Part shown: positions 1 to 9,100 of the stretch, one piece after another
Layout: the number at the start of each line of letters is the position of its first letter
Numbering within the stretch: the stretch's first letter is position 1
Assembly (NCBI RefSeq): GCF_020181035.1
Contig: NZ_JAIQYY010000038.1
Span: 1-33,905, forward strand
Length of the DNA stretch: 33,905 nt
Direction of reading: 5' to 3'
Source: Streptomyces sp. CoH27
GTDB lineage: Bacteria > Actinomycetota > Actinomycetes > Streptomycetales > Streptomycetaceae
Notes under the pieces: model-generated
The model's input: only the letters and a program-made list of their open reading frames with translations
Told to the model about the DNA's origin: nothing
Databases searched by the model: none
Translations under genes and position numbers: made by a program

Positions 1-1
1 C

Positions 2-1336
2 GGTCGCGGCGACATCACCCTGGAAGAGGCCGAGCAGGCCCTGCAGGACTACCAGGGCCAGCTGGAGAAGGTCTTCACGGAGGTCCGCGAGGCCACGTCC
101 CAGCCGGCCGGCGGACCCGTCCCGGCGCCGCAGGACGGCTTCCCGGTCGCGGTGCCGACCGCGATCTCCACGGAGGTCGTCAAGCGGATCGCCGAGTCCC
201 AGGTCAACATCCCCGACACCTTCCACGTGCACCCGCGTCTGCTGCCCCAGCTGCAGCGCCGGGCGACGATGGTCGAGGACGGCACGATCGACTGGGGCAT
301 GGGCGAGACCCTGGCCATCGGCTCCCTGCTCCTGGAGGGCACGCCGGTCCGTCTGTCCGGCCAGGACTCCCAGCGCGGCACGTTCGGCCAGCGCCACGCG
401 GTCATCATCGACCGCGAGACCGGCGAGGAGCACACCCCGCTGCAGTACCTCGCCGAGGACCAGGCGCGCTACAACGTCTACAACTCCCTGCTGTCCGAGT
501 ACGCGGTCATGGGCTTCGAGTACGGCTACTCGCTGGCCCGCCCCGACGCGCTCGTGATGTGGGAGGCGCAGTTCGGCGACTTCGTCAACGGCGCGCAGAC
601 GGTGGTCGACGAGTACATCTCGGCGGCCGAGCAGAAGTGGGGCCAGACGAGCGGCGTGACGCTCCTGCTCCCCCACGGCTACGAGGGCCAGGGCCCGGAC
701 CACTCCTCGGCCCGTGTCGAGCGGTTCCTCCAGCTCTGCGCCCAGAACAACATGACGGTCGCCATGCCGACCCTGCCGTCGAACTACTTCCACCTCCTGC
801 GGTGGCAGGTGCACAACCCGCACCACAAGCCGCTGGTGGTCTTCACCCCGAAGTCGATGCTGCGTCTGAAGGCCGCCGCGTCGAAGACGGAGGAGTTCAC
901 CTCGGGCCAGTTCCGCCCCGTCATCGGCGACACGACGGTGGACCCGGCCGCGGTCAAGAAGGTCGTCTTCGTGGCCGGCAAGCTGTACTACGACCTGGAG
1001 GCCGAGCGGGTCAAGCGCGGCGTCACGGACACGGCGATCATCCGCATCGAGCGGCTGTACCCGCTGCCGGGTGCCGAGCTCCAGGCGGAGGTCAACAAGT
1101 ACCCGAACGCCGAGAAGTACCTGTGGGCGCAGGAGGAGCCGGCGAACCAGGGTGCCTGGCCGTTCATCGCCCTCAACCTGATCGACCACCTGGACCTGGC
1201 GGTCGGCGCCGACATCCCGGCCGGCGAGCGGCTGCGGCGCATCTCGCGCCCGCACTCCTCGTCCCCGGCGGTCGGCTCCGCCAAGCGGCACCAGGCGGAG
1301 CAGGAACAGCTGGTGCGTGAGGTCTTCGACGCGTAA
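2..1336 (+). CDS. kgd: Multifunctional 2-oxoglutarate decarboxylase/dehydrogenase E1, C-terminal part
   Basis: The gene is open from the left edge; the last 444 residues are present and the start lies outside the window. The product is the thiamine-diphosphate E1 component that feeds 2-oxoglutarate into succinyl-CoA or succinic semialdehyde formation in the TCA cycle. The fragment covers the transketolase-like pyrimidine-binding and C-terminal domains. It includes the conserved HGYEGQGPDHSSARVERFL stretch typical of 2-oxoglutarate dehydrogenase E1, a DTAIIRIERLYPLP strand and the EEPANQGAWPF segment near the end. In actinobacteria this E1 is usually fused to an N-terminal succinyltransferase domain, which cannot be checked here. 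The gene ends in TAA and is followed after 7 bases by a long hairpin. The identification is secure; the fusion is inferred from the family. Confidence 0.95.
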   Translation, partial: GRGDITLEEAEQALQDYQGQLEKVFTEVREATSQPAGGPVPAPQDGFPVAVPTAISTEVVKRIAESQVNIPDTFHVHPRLLPQLQRRATMVEDGTIDWGMGETLAIGSLLLEGTPVRLSGQDSQRGTFGQRHAVIIDRETGEEHTPLQYLAEDQARYNVYNSLLSEYAVMGFEYGYSLARPDALVMWEAQFGDFVNGAQTVVDEYISAAEQKWGQTSGVTLLLPHGYEGQGPDHSSARVERFLQLCAQNNMTVAMPTLPSNYFHLLRWQVHNPHHKPLVVFTPKSMLRLKAAASKTEEFTSGQFRPVIGDTTVDPAAVKKVVFVAGKLYYDLEAERVKRGVTDTAIIRIERLYPLPGAELQAEVNKYPNAEKYLWAQEEPANQGAWPFIALNLIDHLDLAVGADIPAGERLRRISRPHSSSPAVGSAKRHQAEQEQLVREVFDA

Positions 1337-1343
1337 GCCGTGA

Positions 1344-1389
1344 CACAAGGGCCCGGTACCGAGTGAGAACTCGGTACCGGGCCCTTGTG
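1344..1389. terminator. Bidirectional hairpin between kgd and the convergent cassette
   Basis: A perfect 20-bp inverted repeat (1344-1363 and 1370-1389) with a 6-base TGAGAA loop lies 7 bases after the kgd stop and 16 bases beyond the stop of the convergent minus-strand gene. There is no clear T-run, as is usual for high-GC actinobacterial terminators. Its position between two converging genes suggests that it serves both. Confidence 0.85.
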
Positions 1390-1405
1390 CATGGAGACGT
1401 CCTGT

Positions 1406-4405
1406 TCAGCCCAAGTACGCCTCGAAGTCCCAGTACGGTCGCACCCGTTGGCGGGCCGAGAGGGTGTGGGGGTGTTGGGCGCCCAGCGTGCGGGTGAGGG
1501 TGAGGAGGGCGTCGTCCTCCAGCTTCCCCGCCTCCTCCTGCTCGTGCACGGCCCGCAGGTCGGCGGCGAGGGCCACCTGGCAGGACAGGGTGAGCGGGTG
1601 TTCGTGGCCCAGGGTGTGCCGGGCCCGGCGCAGGGTTTCCCGGCTCAGTTCCACGGCCTCGGCGATACGGCCGTTGAAGTTGCGGGCGGCGGCCGTGTTC
1701 AGGGCGCAGCCGAGGACCCAGGGGTGGTCGGCGGTGAGCGTGGAGGTGAGCCCGGCCAGCGCGGCCTCCGACATGGCGAGCGCGTCGGCGCGGTCGCCGG
1801 CCACCTGCATGACGAGCGCCGTGTTGGAGAGCATGCCCGTGGCCACCGGGTGGGCGGGGCCGAGCAGGGCCCGGTAGCCGGCCTCGGCCTCGTCGATCAG
1901 CTCCCGGGCCTGGCTCAGATCACCGTGTTCCCGCAGGTAGTTGCCGTAGTTGGCGATGAAGGACAGGGTGCGGTAGTGCTCGCGGCCGTGCAGCTGGACC
2001 AGCTGGTCGAGGAGGTCGGCCAGCGCCGGGGAGATGTCCTGGCCGTACCCCCCCTCGCGGCGCCGGCACAGGGCCAGCTGGACGCGGGCCTCAAGGGTCT
2101 GCGGGTGCTGCGGGCCGAGCACCTGCACGTGCAGGCGGACCAGTGGCTCCTGGCGGGCCAGGGCGTCCCGGTAGCGGCCGAGGAGCCGGAGGTCGTGGGC
2201 GACGGCGCTGCCGGAATTGAGGGTGCTGATGTGCCGGGCCCGCAGGACGTTCTCGCGCCGGGACAGGGTCTCCAGGTCGAGATCGTGGGCATCGGCGTAG
2301 CGGCCGAGCAGCCGCAGGCCGACGCCCAGGTTGTGCCGGGCGACCAGGGTCGCGGCCTCGTGGGTTCCGAGGAGTCGTTCGTTGCCCTCCAGGACCTGCT
2401 GCTGGAGGGCGTACGCCTCCTCGTACCGGCCGAGGAAGCGCAGGTCGCTGGCGACGGAGCTCTGCGTGATCAACTCGGAGAGTTCGTCGCGCCGGGGAGC
2501 GCTCTGCACCTGCTCCAGGAAGCGGCGGTCCAGGTCGTAGGACTCGCGGAACCGGCCGCTGGCGCGCAGGATGTAGCTCTCCTGCCGGGTCAGGTCGAGC
2601 ATGAGCGGATCCAGCGGTTCCATGGTCCGCGACCACCGGTCGCGGATCTGCCGGGCCAGTTCGATTCCGCTGTTGTACTCGCCACTGCGCAGGCAGTACT
2701 GCAGGCAGTTCAGGACGGTGGCCCGGACCCTCGCCTGGCCGCTGCTCAGCGCGCCGGAGGGTTCCAGGTGCGGCAGCAGTTCGGCGTAGCGCGGCCAGTT
2801 ACGGCTGTCCACGGGGTTGCCGGGGTCGGCCTCGGCGAGCAGCGTGCGCACCGCTCTGCGGTGGGTGGCCCGGTTGTCCTCGCTGGTCAGCTTGGAGACG
2901 ATGTCGTGGACGAGCCGGTGCATGTGGACGGATTCCTGGTGCGGGCCCATGTCCGCGCCGAGCGGCCCACGCGTCTCCCGGGTGAGGACCGAGTAGTTGA
3001 CGAGGGTGTCCAGGGCCCGGGTCCAGGCGGGCAGGTCGGTGACCATCCAGCGGAGTTCCTCGGGAAGGTCCGTCTGCGGGTAGGCGCGGATCAGGCCGAG
3101 CGGGATACGGCCCGGGGCGAAGCACGTGCACAGGCCGAGGACGTCGATGGCCTGAGGCTGGGACTGGCGCAGCCGGTTGAGCAGTATCGACCAAGAGGTC
3201 ATGGAGGACTGCGGGAAGCCCTCGCCGGTGGCGGGTTCATCCACGATGTTGAGCTTGCGGTCGCGCACCATCCGCAGGTATTCGGGCACCTCCATGCGGG
3301 ACTCGCCGAGCCAGGAGGCGGCCTGTACCAGGGGCAGCGGTACGTCGCCGAACTCGGCGGCGACCTCGTCCGCCTCGGCGGCGGTGATGTGCGGGGCTCG
3401 GCGCATCAGGTAGCCGGTGGACTCGGCGCGCAGGAAGGCCGGTACCTCCAGGACATCGGTGTACTCGGTCCAGGCCCGGCTGCGGGAGGTGACGAGGACA
3501 TGGCCGGGGCCCTGCGGGAGCAGCGCGTTCATGCCCTCGGAGTCGTCCCAGCCGTCGAAGATGACCAGCCAGTTGGCGTACGGCTCGCCCCGGCGCAGCG
3601 CCTCCCTGACGGCACGGATGCGTTCGCCAGGCTCGCCACCGATGGGCAGGCCGAGTTCCACGGCGAGTTCACCGAGGCGGTCGCGCTGGACGTTGCGGTC
3701 GTCGGAGTTGACCCACCAGACCAGGTCGTAGTCGGTGCTGAAGCGGTGTGCGAACTCGGCGGCCAGCTGGGTCTTGCCGATGCCGGACATGCCGAGCAGG
3801 GTGCAGGCGGAGGCGCCGCGCTCGGCGTCGGACAGCCGCTGGTGGATCTCGTTGAGCAGGTCGTCGCGGCCGGTGAAGCGCGGGTTGCGGCGGGGCACCT
3901 CGCCCCAGATCTCACAGCGGGTGTCCGGGTAGCGGACCGGGCCGCCGGGCAGGCTGCGCGGGCTGCGCCGGCGCTCCAGGCCGAGCCGGCTGAGCAGGCG
4001 TTCCTCGGCGGCCTCCGCGTCGAGCGCCCAGAGGCTGGCCGGTTCGAGGACGGCGGTGGCGGGCAGCAGCGGGCGATTGGTGAGGTTGACAGCGGCGAAC
4101 CGGTCGGCGTGGGCGGCGACGAAGCCGCGCAGCGCGTCGTTCCATTCACCTGCCGGGCGCGGGCCGAGTTCGAAGAACCAGTCGTTGAGCACCAGCAACA
4201 CCCGGCCGCTGGACAACAGCAGGTCGCCGAGCGAATCCTCCAGCGGGACCTCGCGCGGCGGGTCCCAGCGTTGCAGGGTGGCACGGTGGCCGTGGCGTTC
4301 CAGGGTCCGCGCGATCCAGGATGCCCATGCGCGGTGGTAGCCCGGGAAGACCACCAGGAAGTGCTGTGCCGCACCGTCCGTCTCCGACCGCCGCTGTTCC
4401 GCCAT
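1406..4405 (-). CDS. fxsT: TIR-like/STAND NTPase/TPR protein of the FxsT type
   Basis: 999 residues from the preferred start. Residues about 15-110 form a TIR-like domain (HFLVVFPGYHRAWASWIART, then VLLVLNDWFF). A STAND/NB-ARC NTPase follows, with Walker A GMSGIGKT near residue 205, a Walker B strand WLVIFDGWDD near 280 and a sensor-like GHVLVTSRSR. The C-terminal 450 residues are TPR repeats with kinesin-light-chain-like LGxxHPxTL motifs. This architecture matches the family named FxSxx-COOH system tetratricopeptide repeat protein. The start at 4405 has GGGAG five bases upstream. An in-frame GTG at 4492 overlaps the upstream stop as GTGA but lacks a clear ribosome site and would add 29 Arg/Gly-rich residues. 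It is the last gene of the minus-strand cassette. By analogy with STAND proteins it probably senses a ligand through its TPRs and oligomerises; whether the TIR domain is catalytic cannot be told. Confidence 0.85.
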   Translation of the reverse strand: MAEQRRSETDGAAQHFLVVFPGYHRAWASWIARTLERHGHRATLQRWDPPREVPLEDSLGDLLLSSGRVLLVLNDWFFELGPRPAGEWNDALRGFVAAHADRFAAVNLTNRPLLPATAVLEPASLWALDAEAAEERLLSRLGLERRRSPRSLPGGPVRYPDTRCEIWGEVPRRNPRFTGRDDLLNEIHQRLSDAERGASACTLLGMSGIGKTQLAAEFAHRFSTDYDLVWWVNSDDRNVQRDRLGELAVELGLPIGGEPGERIRAVREALRRGEPYANWLVIFDGWDDSEGMNALLPQGPGHVLVTSRSRAWTEYTDVLEVPAFLRAESTGYLMRRAPHITAAEADEVAAEFGDVPLPLVQAASWLGESRMEVPEYLRMVRDRKLNIVDEPATGEGFPQSSMTSWSILLNRLRQSQPQAIDVLGLCTCFAPGRIPLGLIRAYPQTDLPEELRWMVTDLPAWTRALDTLVNYSVLTRETRGPLGADMGPHQESVHMHRLVHDIVSKLTSEDNRATHRRAVRTLLAEADPGNPVDSRNWPRYAELLPHLEPSGALSSGQARVRATVLNCLQYCLRSGEYNSGIELARQIRDRWSRTMEPLDPLMLDLTRQESYILRASGRFRESYDLDRRFLEQVQSAPRRDELSELITQSSVASDLRFLGRYEEAYALQQQVLEGNERLLGTHEAATLVARHNLGVGLRLLGRYADAHDLDLETLSRRENVLRARHISTLNSGSAVAHDLRLLGRYRDALARQEPLVRLHVQVLGPQHPQTLEARVQLALCRRREGGYGQDISPALADLLDQLVQLHGREHYRTLSFIANYGNYLREHGDLSQARELIDEAEAGYRALLGPAHPVATGMLSNTALVMQVAGDRADALAMSEAALAGLTSTLTADHPWVLGCALNTAAARNFNGRIAEAVELSRETLRRARHTLGHEHPLTLSCQVALAADLRAVHEQEEAGKLEDDALLTLTRTLGAQHPHTLSARQRVRPYWDFEAYLG

Positions 4406-4488
4406 CGCCACTCCCGCTCCCTGCCTTCCACGCCCGGCCCGCGGGCGAACGCCCGCATCACGTAGCGCAATACCCGATGTACGACGTG

Positions 4489-5763
4489 TCACCCAGAACT
4501 TCTGGCCGCCACGCCGAGACCCGCGTGATGCCGTTCCATCGCCTGGACGAACTCCCGCCCCACAAAAGTCAGTTCATCGGATTTACGGAGGAGGGACAAG
4601 GCTTCGCCGACCTGATGCCAACGGGTGTCGAACTGACGCTCGGCGCGCTCCCGCCAGCCATGCGCGAGCACGGGGCCGTTCCTGGCCCGCCGCCAGAGAT
4701 CGACGAGCGCGAGATGGGCGTACACACCCTGCAGCACACCGGGTACGGGGCGCGGGTCGGGGCGCCAGCCCACCCGGTACCGGCTGCCGCCCGGCCGGTG
4801 GAGCGGGACCAGTTCGTGCAAGGTCGCCAGCTTGGTGTGCTGGGTCTCGTGGACCAGGGTCTCGGCCAGGTCGCCCGCGTCCTCGGGCAGCTGGCTGAGC
4901 AGCGCGCCGGGGGCGGACCGCAGGGTGGCGCTCATCGGGCCGCCCAGCCGCCCGGACGGCGCCAGGGGCACCACCGCGTACAGCACCGCCCCCACCTCCG
5001 CGGCCCGTTCGGGATCGGTCGCCGACAGCAGCGCCCGGGCGGCGAGCCAGCGCGCGGCCCACGCGCCGGGCGCGGAGTGCGGCCGCCGGGCGGCGGGCAG
5101 GGCCTCGGGTCCGATCCCGTGCGCGGGCACCCGGTAGGGGTCGAGGTCGTCGAGGAGTACGGCGCTGCCGGGAAGCTCACGCAGGCCGAGCCAGCCGAAG
5201 CCGCCGCGGGCCGGCCGGCGTGCGTTCGCTCCGGGGCGCGTGAGCAGCACCTCAGCGGCGCCGGCGGCGTCCGTGATGCGCACCAGTCCGGGCCGGCCGC
5301 CAAGCAGGGCGCGGCCGGACGGACAGCGCAGCACACCGAGACCCGGCAGCACCAGGCGGCCCGAGGGCACCGCGCGTTCCCCCTCGACCGACAGGCCCGC
5401 ACGCGCGACGGCGACCAGGGCCAGTCCCGTGAGATACGACAACTGGCCCGCCAGCCGGGGGCCTTCACCGCCGGCAAGGACCGCACCCAGCCAGGCACCG
5501 GCCATGGGGTAGTCGAGGAGGGCGCGGACCGCCGCCGGGTCGGCCCGCTCCGACCGCTCCAGCAGTGCCCAGTCATCCTCGAAGCGGGCCCACGTGGCCG
5601 ACGCGAGTGAGGCGCGTTCCCGTTCGACCCGGACCAGGACCGCCTTCAGGAGCAGCATGCGACGCGCGTGGAGTGCGGCACGCAGTGCCGCGGTGCCCGC
5701 GGGCGCGGGACGGGTCGTCGCGAGTTCGCCGACCGTTTCGGCGGACACGGGCGCCAGGGTCAT
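4489..5763 (-). CDS. HExxH protein, putative 2-oxoglutarate-dependent peptide beta-hydroxylase type
   Basis: 424 residues. The defining motif is LVHETQHTKL, an HExxH at residues 305-309, followed by LHELVPLH and, about 35 residues on, GVYAHLALVDLW. The N-terminal 130 residues are Ala/Leu/Arg-rich and helical. No signal peptide or membrane segment is seen. The family was first known as the HEXXH motif domain found beside or fused to the radical-SAM enzyme FxsB, and was later named aKG-HExxH-type peptide beta-hydroxylase. The expected role is therefore oxidation of side chains in a small peptide rather than proteolysis. The ATG overlaps the stop of the 95-aa gene upstream as ATGA, so the two are translationally coupled, and a GAGGAC ribosome site precedes it. 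Family placement is good; the substrate is unknown. Confidence 0.8.
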   Translation of the reverse strand: MTLAPVSAETVGELATTRPAPAGTAALRAALHARRMLLLKAVLVRVERERASLASATWARFEDDWALLERSERADPAAVRALLDYPMAGAWLGAVLAGGEGPRLAGQLSYLTGLALVAVARAGLSVEGERAVPSGRLVLPGLGVLRCPSGRALLGGRPGLVRITDAAGAAEVLLTRPGANARRPARGGFGWLGLRELPGSAVLLDDLDPYRVPAHGIGPEALPAARRPHSAPGAWAARWLAARALLSATDPERAAEVGAVLYAVVPLAPSGRLGGPMSATLRSAPGALLSQLPEDAGDLAETLVHETQHTKLATLHELVPLHRPGGSRYRVGWRPDPRPVPGVLQGVYAHLALVDLWRRARNGPVLAHGWRERAERQFDTRWHQVGEALSLLRKSDELTFVGREFVQAMERHHAGLGVAARSSG

Positions 5764-6047
5764 TCCCGGTCGTCCTCACCGGGATCCCGTGCGGCCACTC
5801 CGGCCGGAAACGTACGGTCGCCGGGCGCAACTCCGCCCTTCTTGCCGCTCTCGGCCGGTTCGTCGCCGACATACCAGACCTCGCCGAACTCCCGCGACCC
5901 ACGCAGGACATCACCCACCACCGCCATGAGGTCCGGATCGTCCATGGCACGCAATGTCCGCAGGTCGACATCGGTGAGGCCGAACAGGAGCGCGGTCGGT
6001 CCGGGGTCCTCACCGGGACCGGCCGCTCCTTTCCTCTGCTCCGCCAC
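5760..6047 (-). CDS. Small protein coupled to the HExxH enzyme; candidate peptide substrate
   Basis: 95 residues starting at GTG (6045-6047), preceded by a strong GGAGGAG six bases upstream; its stop overlaps the HExxH gene start as ATGA. I do not recognise a named family. After about 19 Gly/Pro-rich residues there is a probable amphipathic helix (LFGLTDVDLRTLRAMDDPDL, then MAVVGDVLRG), then a short aromatic stretch SREFGEVWYVGDEP, then a disordered charged tail. A helical leader followed by a short aromatic segment is how RiPP precursors are often built, and FxsA-type precursors also have such helices, but the C-terminal FxSxx signature is absent. It could instead be an adaptor or inhibitor of the enzyme. 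Coding status is well supported by ribosome site, coupling and codon bias; function is inferred only from position. Confidence 0.7.
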   Translation of the reverse strand: MAEQRKGAAGPGEDPGPTALLFGLTDVDLRTLRAMDDPDLMAVVGDVLRGSREFGEVWYVGDEPAESGKKGGVAPGDRTFPAGVAARDPGEDDRE

Positions 6048-6138
6048 CCTCGGCTCCTCCCTGCCGGCACCCGCCCCGTACGGCCACAGCGGCTGCCCAG
6101 TTCTTCCCGACGCAAGGGAGTCAGAAACACCGAGTCGA

Positions 6139-9100
6139 TCAACTCCGGTCACGATCGGACCAGTTGGCCCACTCTTCGGTCCATGGGTACCAAGGGGGCG
6201 CGAGCCGGCCCCACTCCGTCTCCGGCAGCCCCCGTACGTCATCCCGCCGAACCCCCTCCGAGGCCAGCACCGCCTCCGCCCGCCTGGTTTCCTCGACCTC
6301 CGCCCAGTCCACTTCCCGCAACGCCCCCGACAGCCGCTGCCACTGCTCACGGGCCGCCCGGTAGGCGCCCCGTGCCGCGCCCGGCCGCCCCAGCAGGGCC
6401 AGCACCGCGGCGCTGCCGTGCCAGGCCCGCGCGGCCGTCACCGAGCCGGGGTCCTCGCCGTGCGCGGCCCGCGCCTCCCGCTCGGCGCTCTCGTACGCCT
6501 GCAACGCCTCCATCAGCCCCGGCGCGCCCGCGTGATACCAGCCCTCCAGCCGCACCCGCCCGAGCTGGAGCCACACCTCCGCGCGGACGGCCGCGTCGGC
6601 GGCGGCCCGCAGCGCCTGGCCGAGCAGATGACGGCTCTCGAACAGGTCGGGCAGAAAGCCGAGATGGCGGAACCGCTGGGCGAGCGCGCTGCCGACCAGG
6701 CCCTGGAGCCGACCGCGCTGGGCGGAGCGGGCCGGCAGCACCTTCAGCGCCTCGCGCAGCACGTACTCGGCCCGGTCCACGATCTGCGCGCCGCCCTGCG
6801 CCGAGGCCCGCCGCAGCAGCGACTCGCCCCAGCCGGTCAGCAGCCGGCAGCGCAGGGCGCTGTCCGCGGGGGCGAGCAGCACCGCCCGCTCGTAGGCGGC
6901 GTCGGCTTCGCGGCCGTGCCCGGTCTCGTCCTGGAAGGCGGCCAGCGCGGCCAGGCAGGGCAGCAGCAGGCCCGGCTCGTCCCCGGCGGCCCGCTCGGCC
7001 CGCTCCAGCGCCGCGCGCGTCTCGGCGTCCTCGGCACCGGCGGCCCGCAGCGCCCGCGCCAGATCCAGCAAGGCAGGCGCCCGCACCCCGGCAGCGGCCA
7101 CTTCGAGGTCCAACAGGGCGCAGCCTTCCCTGAGTTCGGGCACGGCGGCACCGGCATGCCGCAGCTCCAGCAGGATCCGGCCGCGCAGGAGAAGCCGGGC
7201 GCGGTGCACACGAGCGGCCCAGGGCACGGCTTCCGCATCCGCACCGGCCGACTCCCCGGAGGGGGAGTGCGCGGCACCGGGGTCCTCCCCGTCGTCGTGA
7301 GCATCCTGCACGGCTTGGTCGGCTTGGTCGGCTTGGTCGGCTTGGTCGGCTTGGTCGGCTTGGTCGGCTTGGTCTACTCGGTCGGCTTGGTCGGGCAGAA
7401 CGTCCTGCAGATCCTGGGCCCTCTGCATCAGGTCGCCCGGAGCGTCCACCAGGTCCCCGCCACCCCCGCCCGGCCGCGAACGCGCCCACATGCGCGCCCG
7501 CTGCGCCAGGCCCGGCCAGGGCGCGCTGTCCGGATCGAGCACCTCCAGCGCGGCCCTCAGCAGCTCGGCCTCCGCCGTCTCCTGCCACAACTCCCAGCTA
7601 CAGAAGGCCAGTTCCAGGGCCGACTCGGCGCGCTCGGAACTGTCGGCCGGGGCCGAGGCGTGCGCGGTGGCGAGCTGGGTCACGGCCTCGCGCAGCAGCT
7701 CCTCCCGGCGGCCCGCCGCACGCACCCCCGCCGTACCCGCCTCGGCGCGCAGCACCCGGCCGAGCAGCAGCCGGGCCCGTACGACGTGCTCCTCGGCGTC
7801 GTCCGCGCCGGTCACCGCCGTACGCGCGAGGTCCCGGGCCTGCCGCAGCACCTCCGGGTCGCCGCGCCGCCGCCACTCCTCGAACAGCCGGCCACCCTCG
7901 GTGAGCGGGTCGACCGCCGGGCGCTCGGGCTGGTAGAAGCGCAGCACCCGGGCGGGGATCCGGGCGAACAGCTCGGCCTCGACGCCGCCGCCCGCGTCCT
8001 CCGCGGTGTCCTCGGGCAGCGGCCCCGCGCCGCCGTCCGGGTCGCGGTCGGTGAGCCGGGCCGAGGCGAGCGCGGCGAAGTTCCGGGTGCCGCGGCCGAA
8101 GTGCCGTTCCACATACGCCGAGCAGTGCTTGAGGACGAGCCCGGCGGCATCCTGGTCGAGGGAGGCGAGCAGCAGGTCCTGCACCCGGCCCGGATAGACG
8201 AAGCAGGGCTGGTCGCCGGTGCCGGGCAGTTGCCGCAGCAGCCCGCCGAGCAGCACCTCGGCCAGCTCCATGGGCCCGGTGTCGGGCAGCATCGCCCGCT
8301 GCACCAGCTGCATCACGGGCAGGGTGAGCGGGGCCGCGGCGAGATAGACGGCCAGGCGCAGCGCACCGGGCGAGGCTCCGGCGCGGAAGGCGCGCAGCAG
8401 CTCGTCGTCGCCGGGCGGGGCGACGGCGGCCGGTGCCGGCCGGGTGGCCGTACCCGGTGCGGTCAGCGCGGCCCACGCGCGTTCGCTGGTCGGGCCGGTG
8501 CCCGCGAGCAGCCGGGCGAACGCCCCGAAGGCGTCCGGGGTGGGCTGCAGGACCGGCACCGGCCGGGCGTCCGGCGCCGGTTCGTCCCAGGGCTCGTCGT
8601 CGGGCAGGAAGACCAGGCGGCCGCCGACCTCCGCGCCCCGCACCAGCACGCCCGGTTCGGCGGGCAGCGCCGTACGGCCCCACAGGCGGGGCGGCAGCGG
8701 CTGGACGACGGCCAGCGGGGCGGTGCGCGGCCAGCTGTGCAGCAGCCGCTGGGCACTGCCGTTCTGCCACAGCGGGCCCACGCAGTCGCTGATGACGAAG
8801 GTGACACAGCGGCCGGTGGGGTCGTGCAGCTCGTCGGCCGGGCGCAGCCGGGTGTGCCGGCCAGGACCGGCGGTCGTCCCCACGAGCGGAGCGCCCGCGT
8901 CCCCTTCGTACAGCTGGTGCACGCGGACGGAGGCGAACGCGCCGGACTGCTGGCAGGCCTGCCGCAGTTCCTCGACCATCTGTCCCCAGACGGCCATGGC
9001 GGGCCCGGTGTCCATCAGGAGCTGCACGTCACAGCGCCGGCGGCGGCCGGGCCGGAGGACGGGGAGCAGGATGCCGCTGGCGGCAGCACGGTCGGCGGTG

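Noticed and set aside
1385..4465. A plus-strand frame of over 1000 codons opposite the TIR-STAND-TPR gene, and similar long plus-strand frames at 5668-9639 and 8444-11515
   Set aside because: They are antisense shadows caused by extreme GC bias. They lack ribosome sites and domains, while the minus strand carries clear NTPase, protease and TPR motifs.
4406..4492. GTG at 4492 as the start of the TIR-STAND-TPR gene
   Set aside because: It overlaps the upstream stop but lacks a ribosome site and adds a low-complexity leader; ATG 4405 has GGGAG at the right distance.
5760..6047. The 95-aa protein as a standard FxsA precursor
   Set aside because: It does not end in FxSxx but in a charged tail; only the helical leader-like part is reminiscent.
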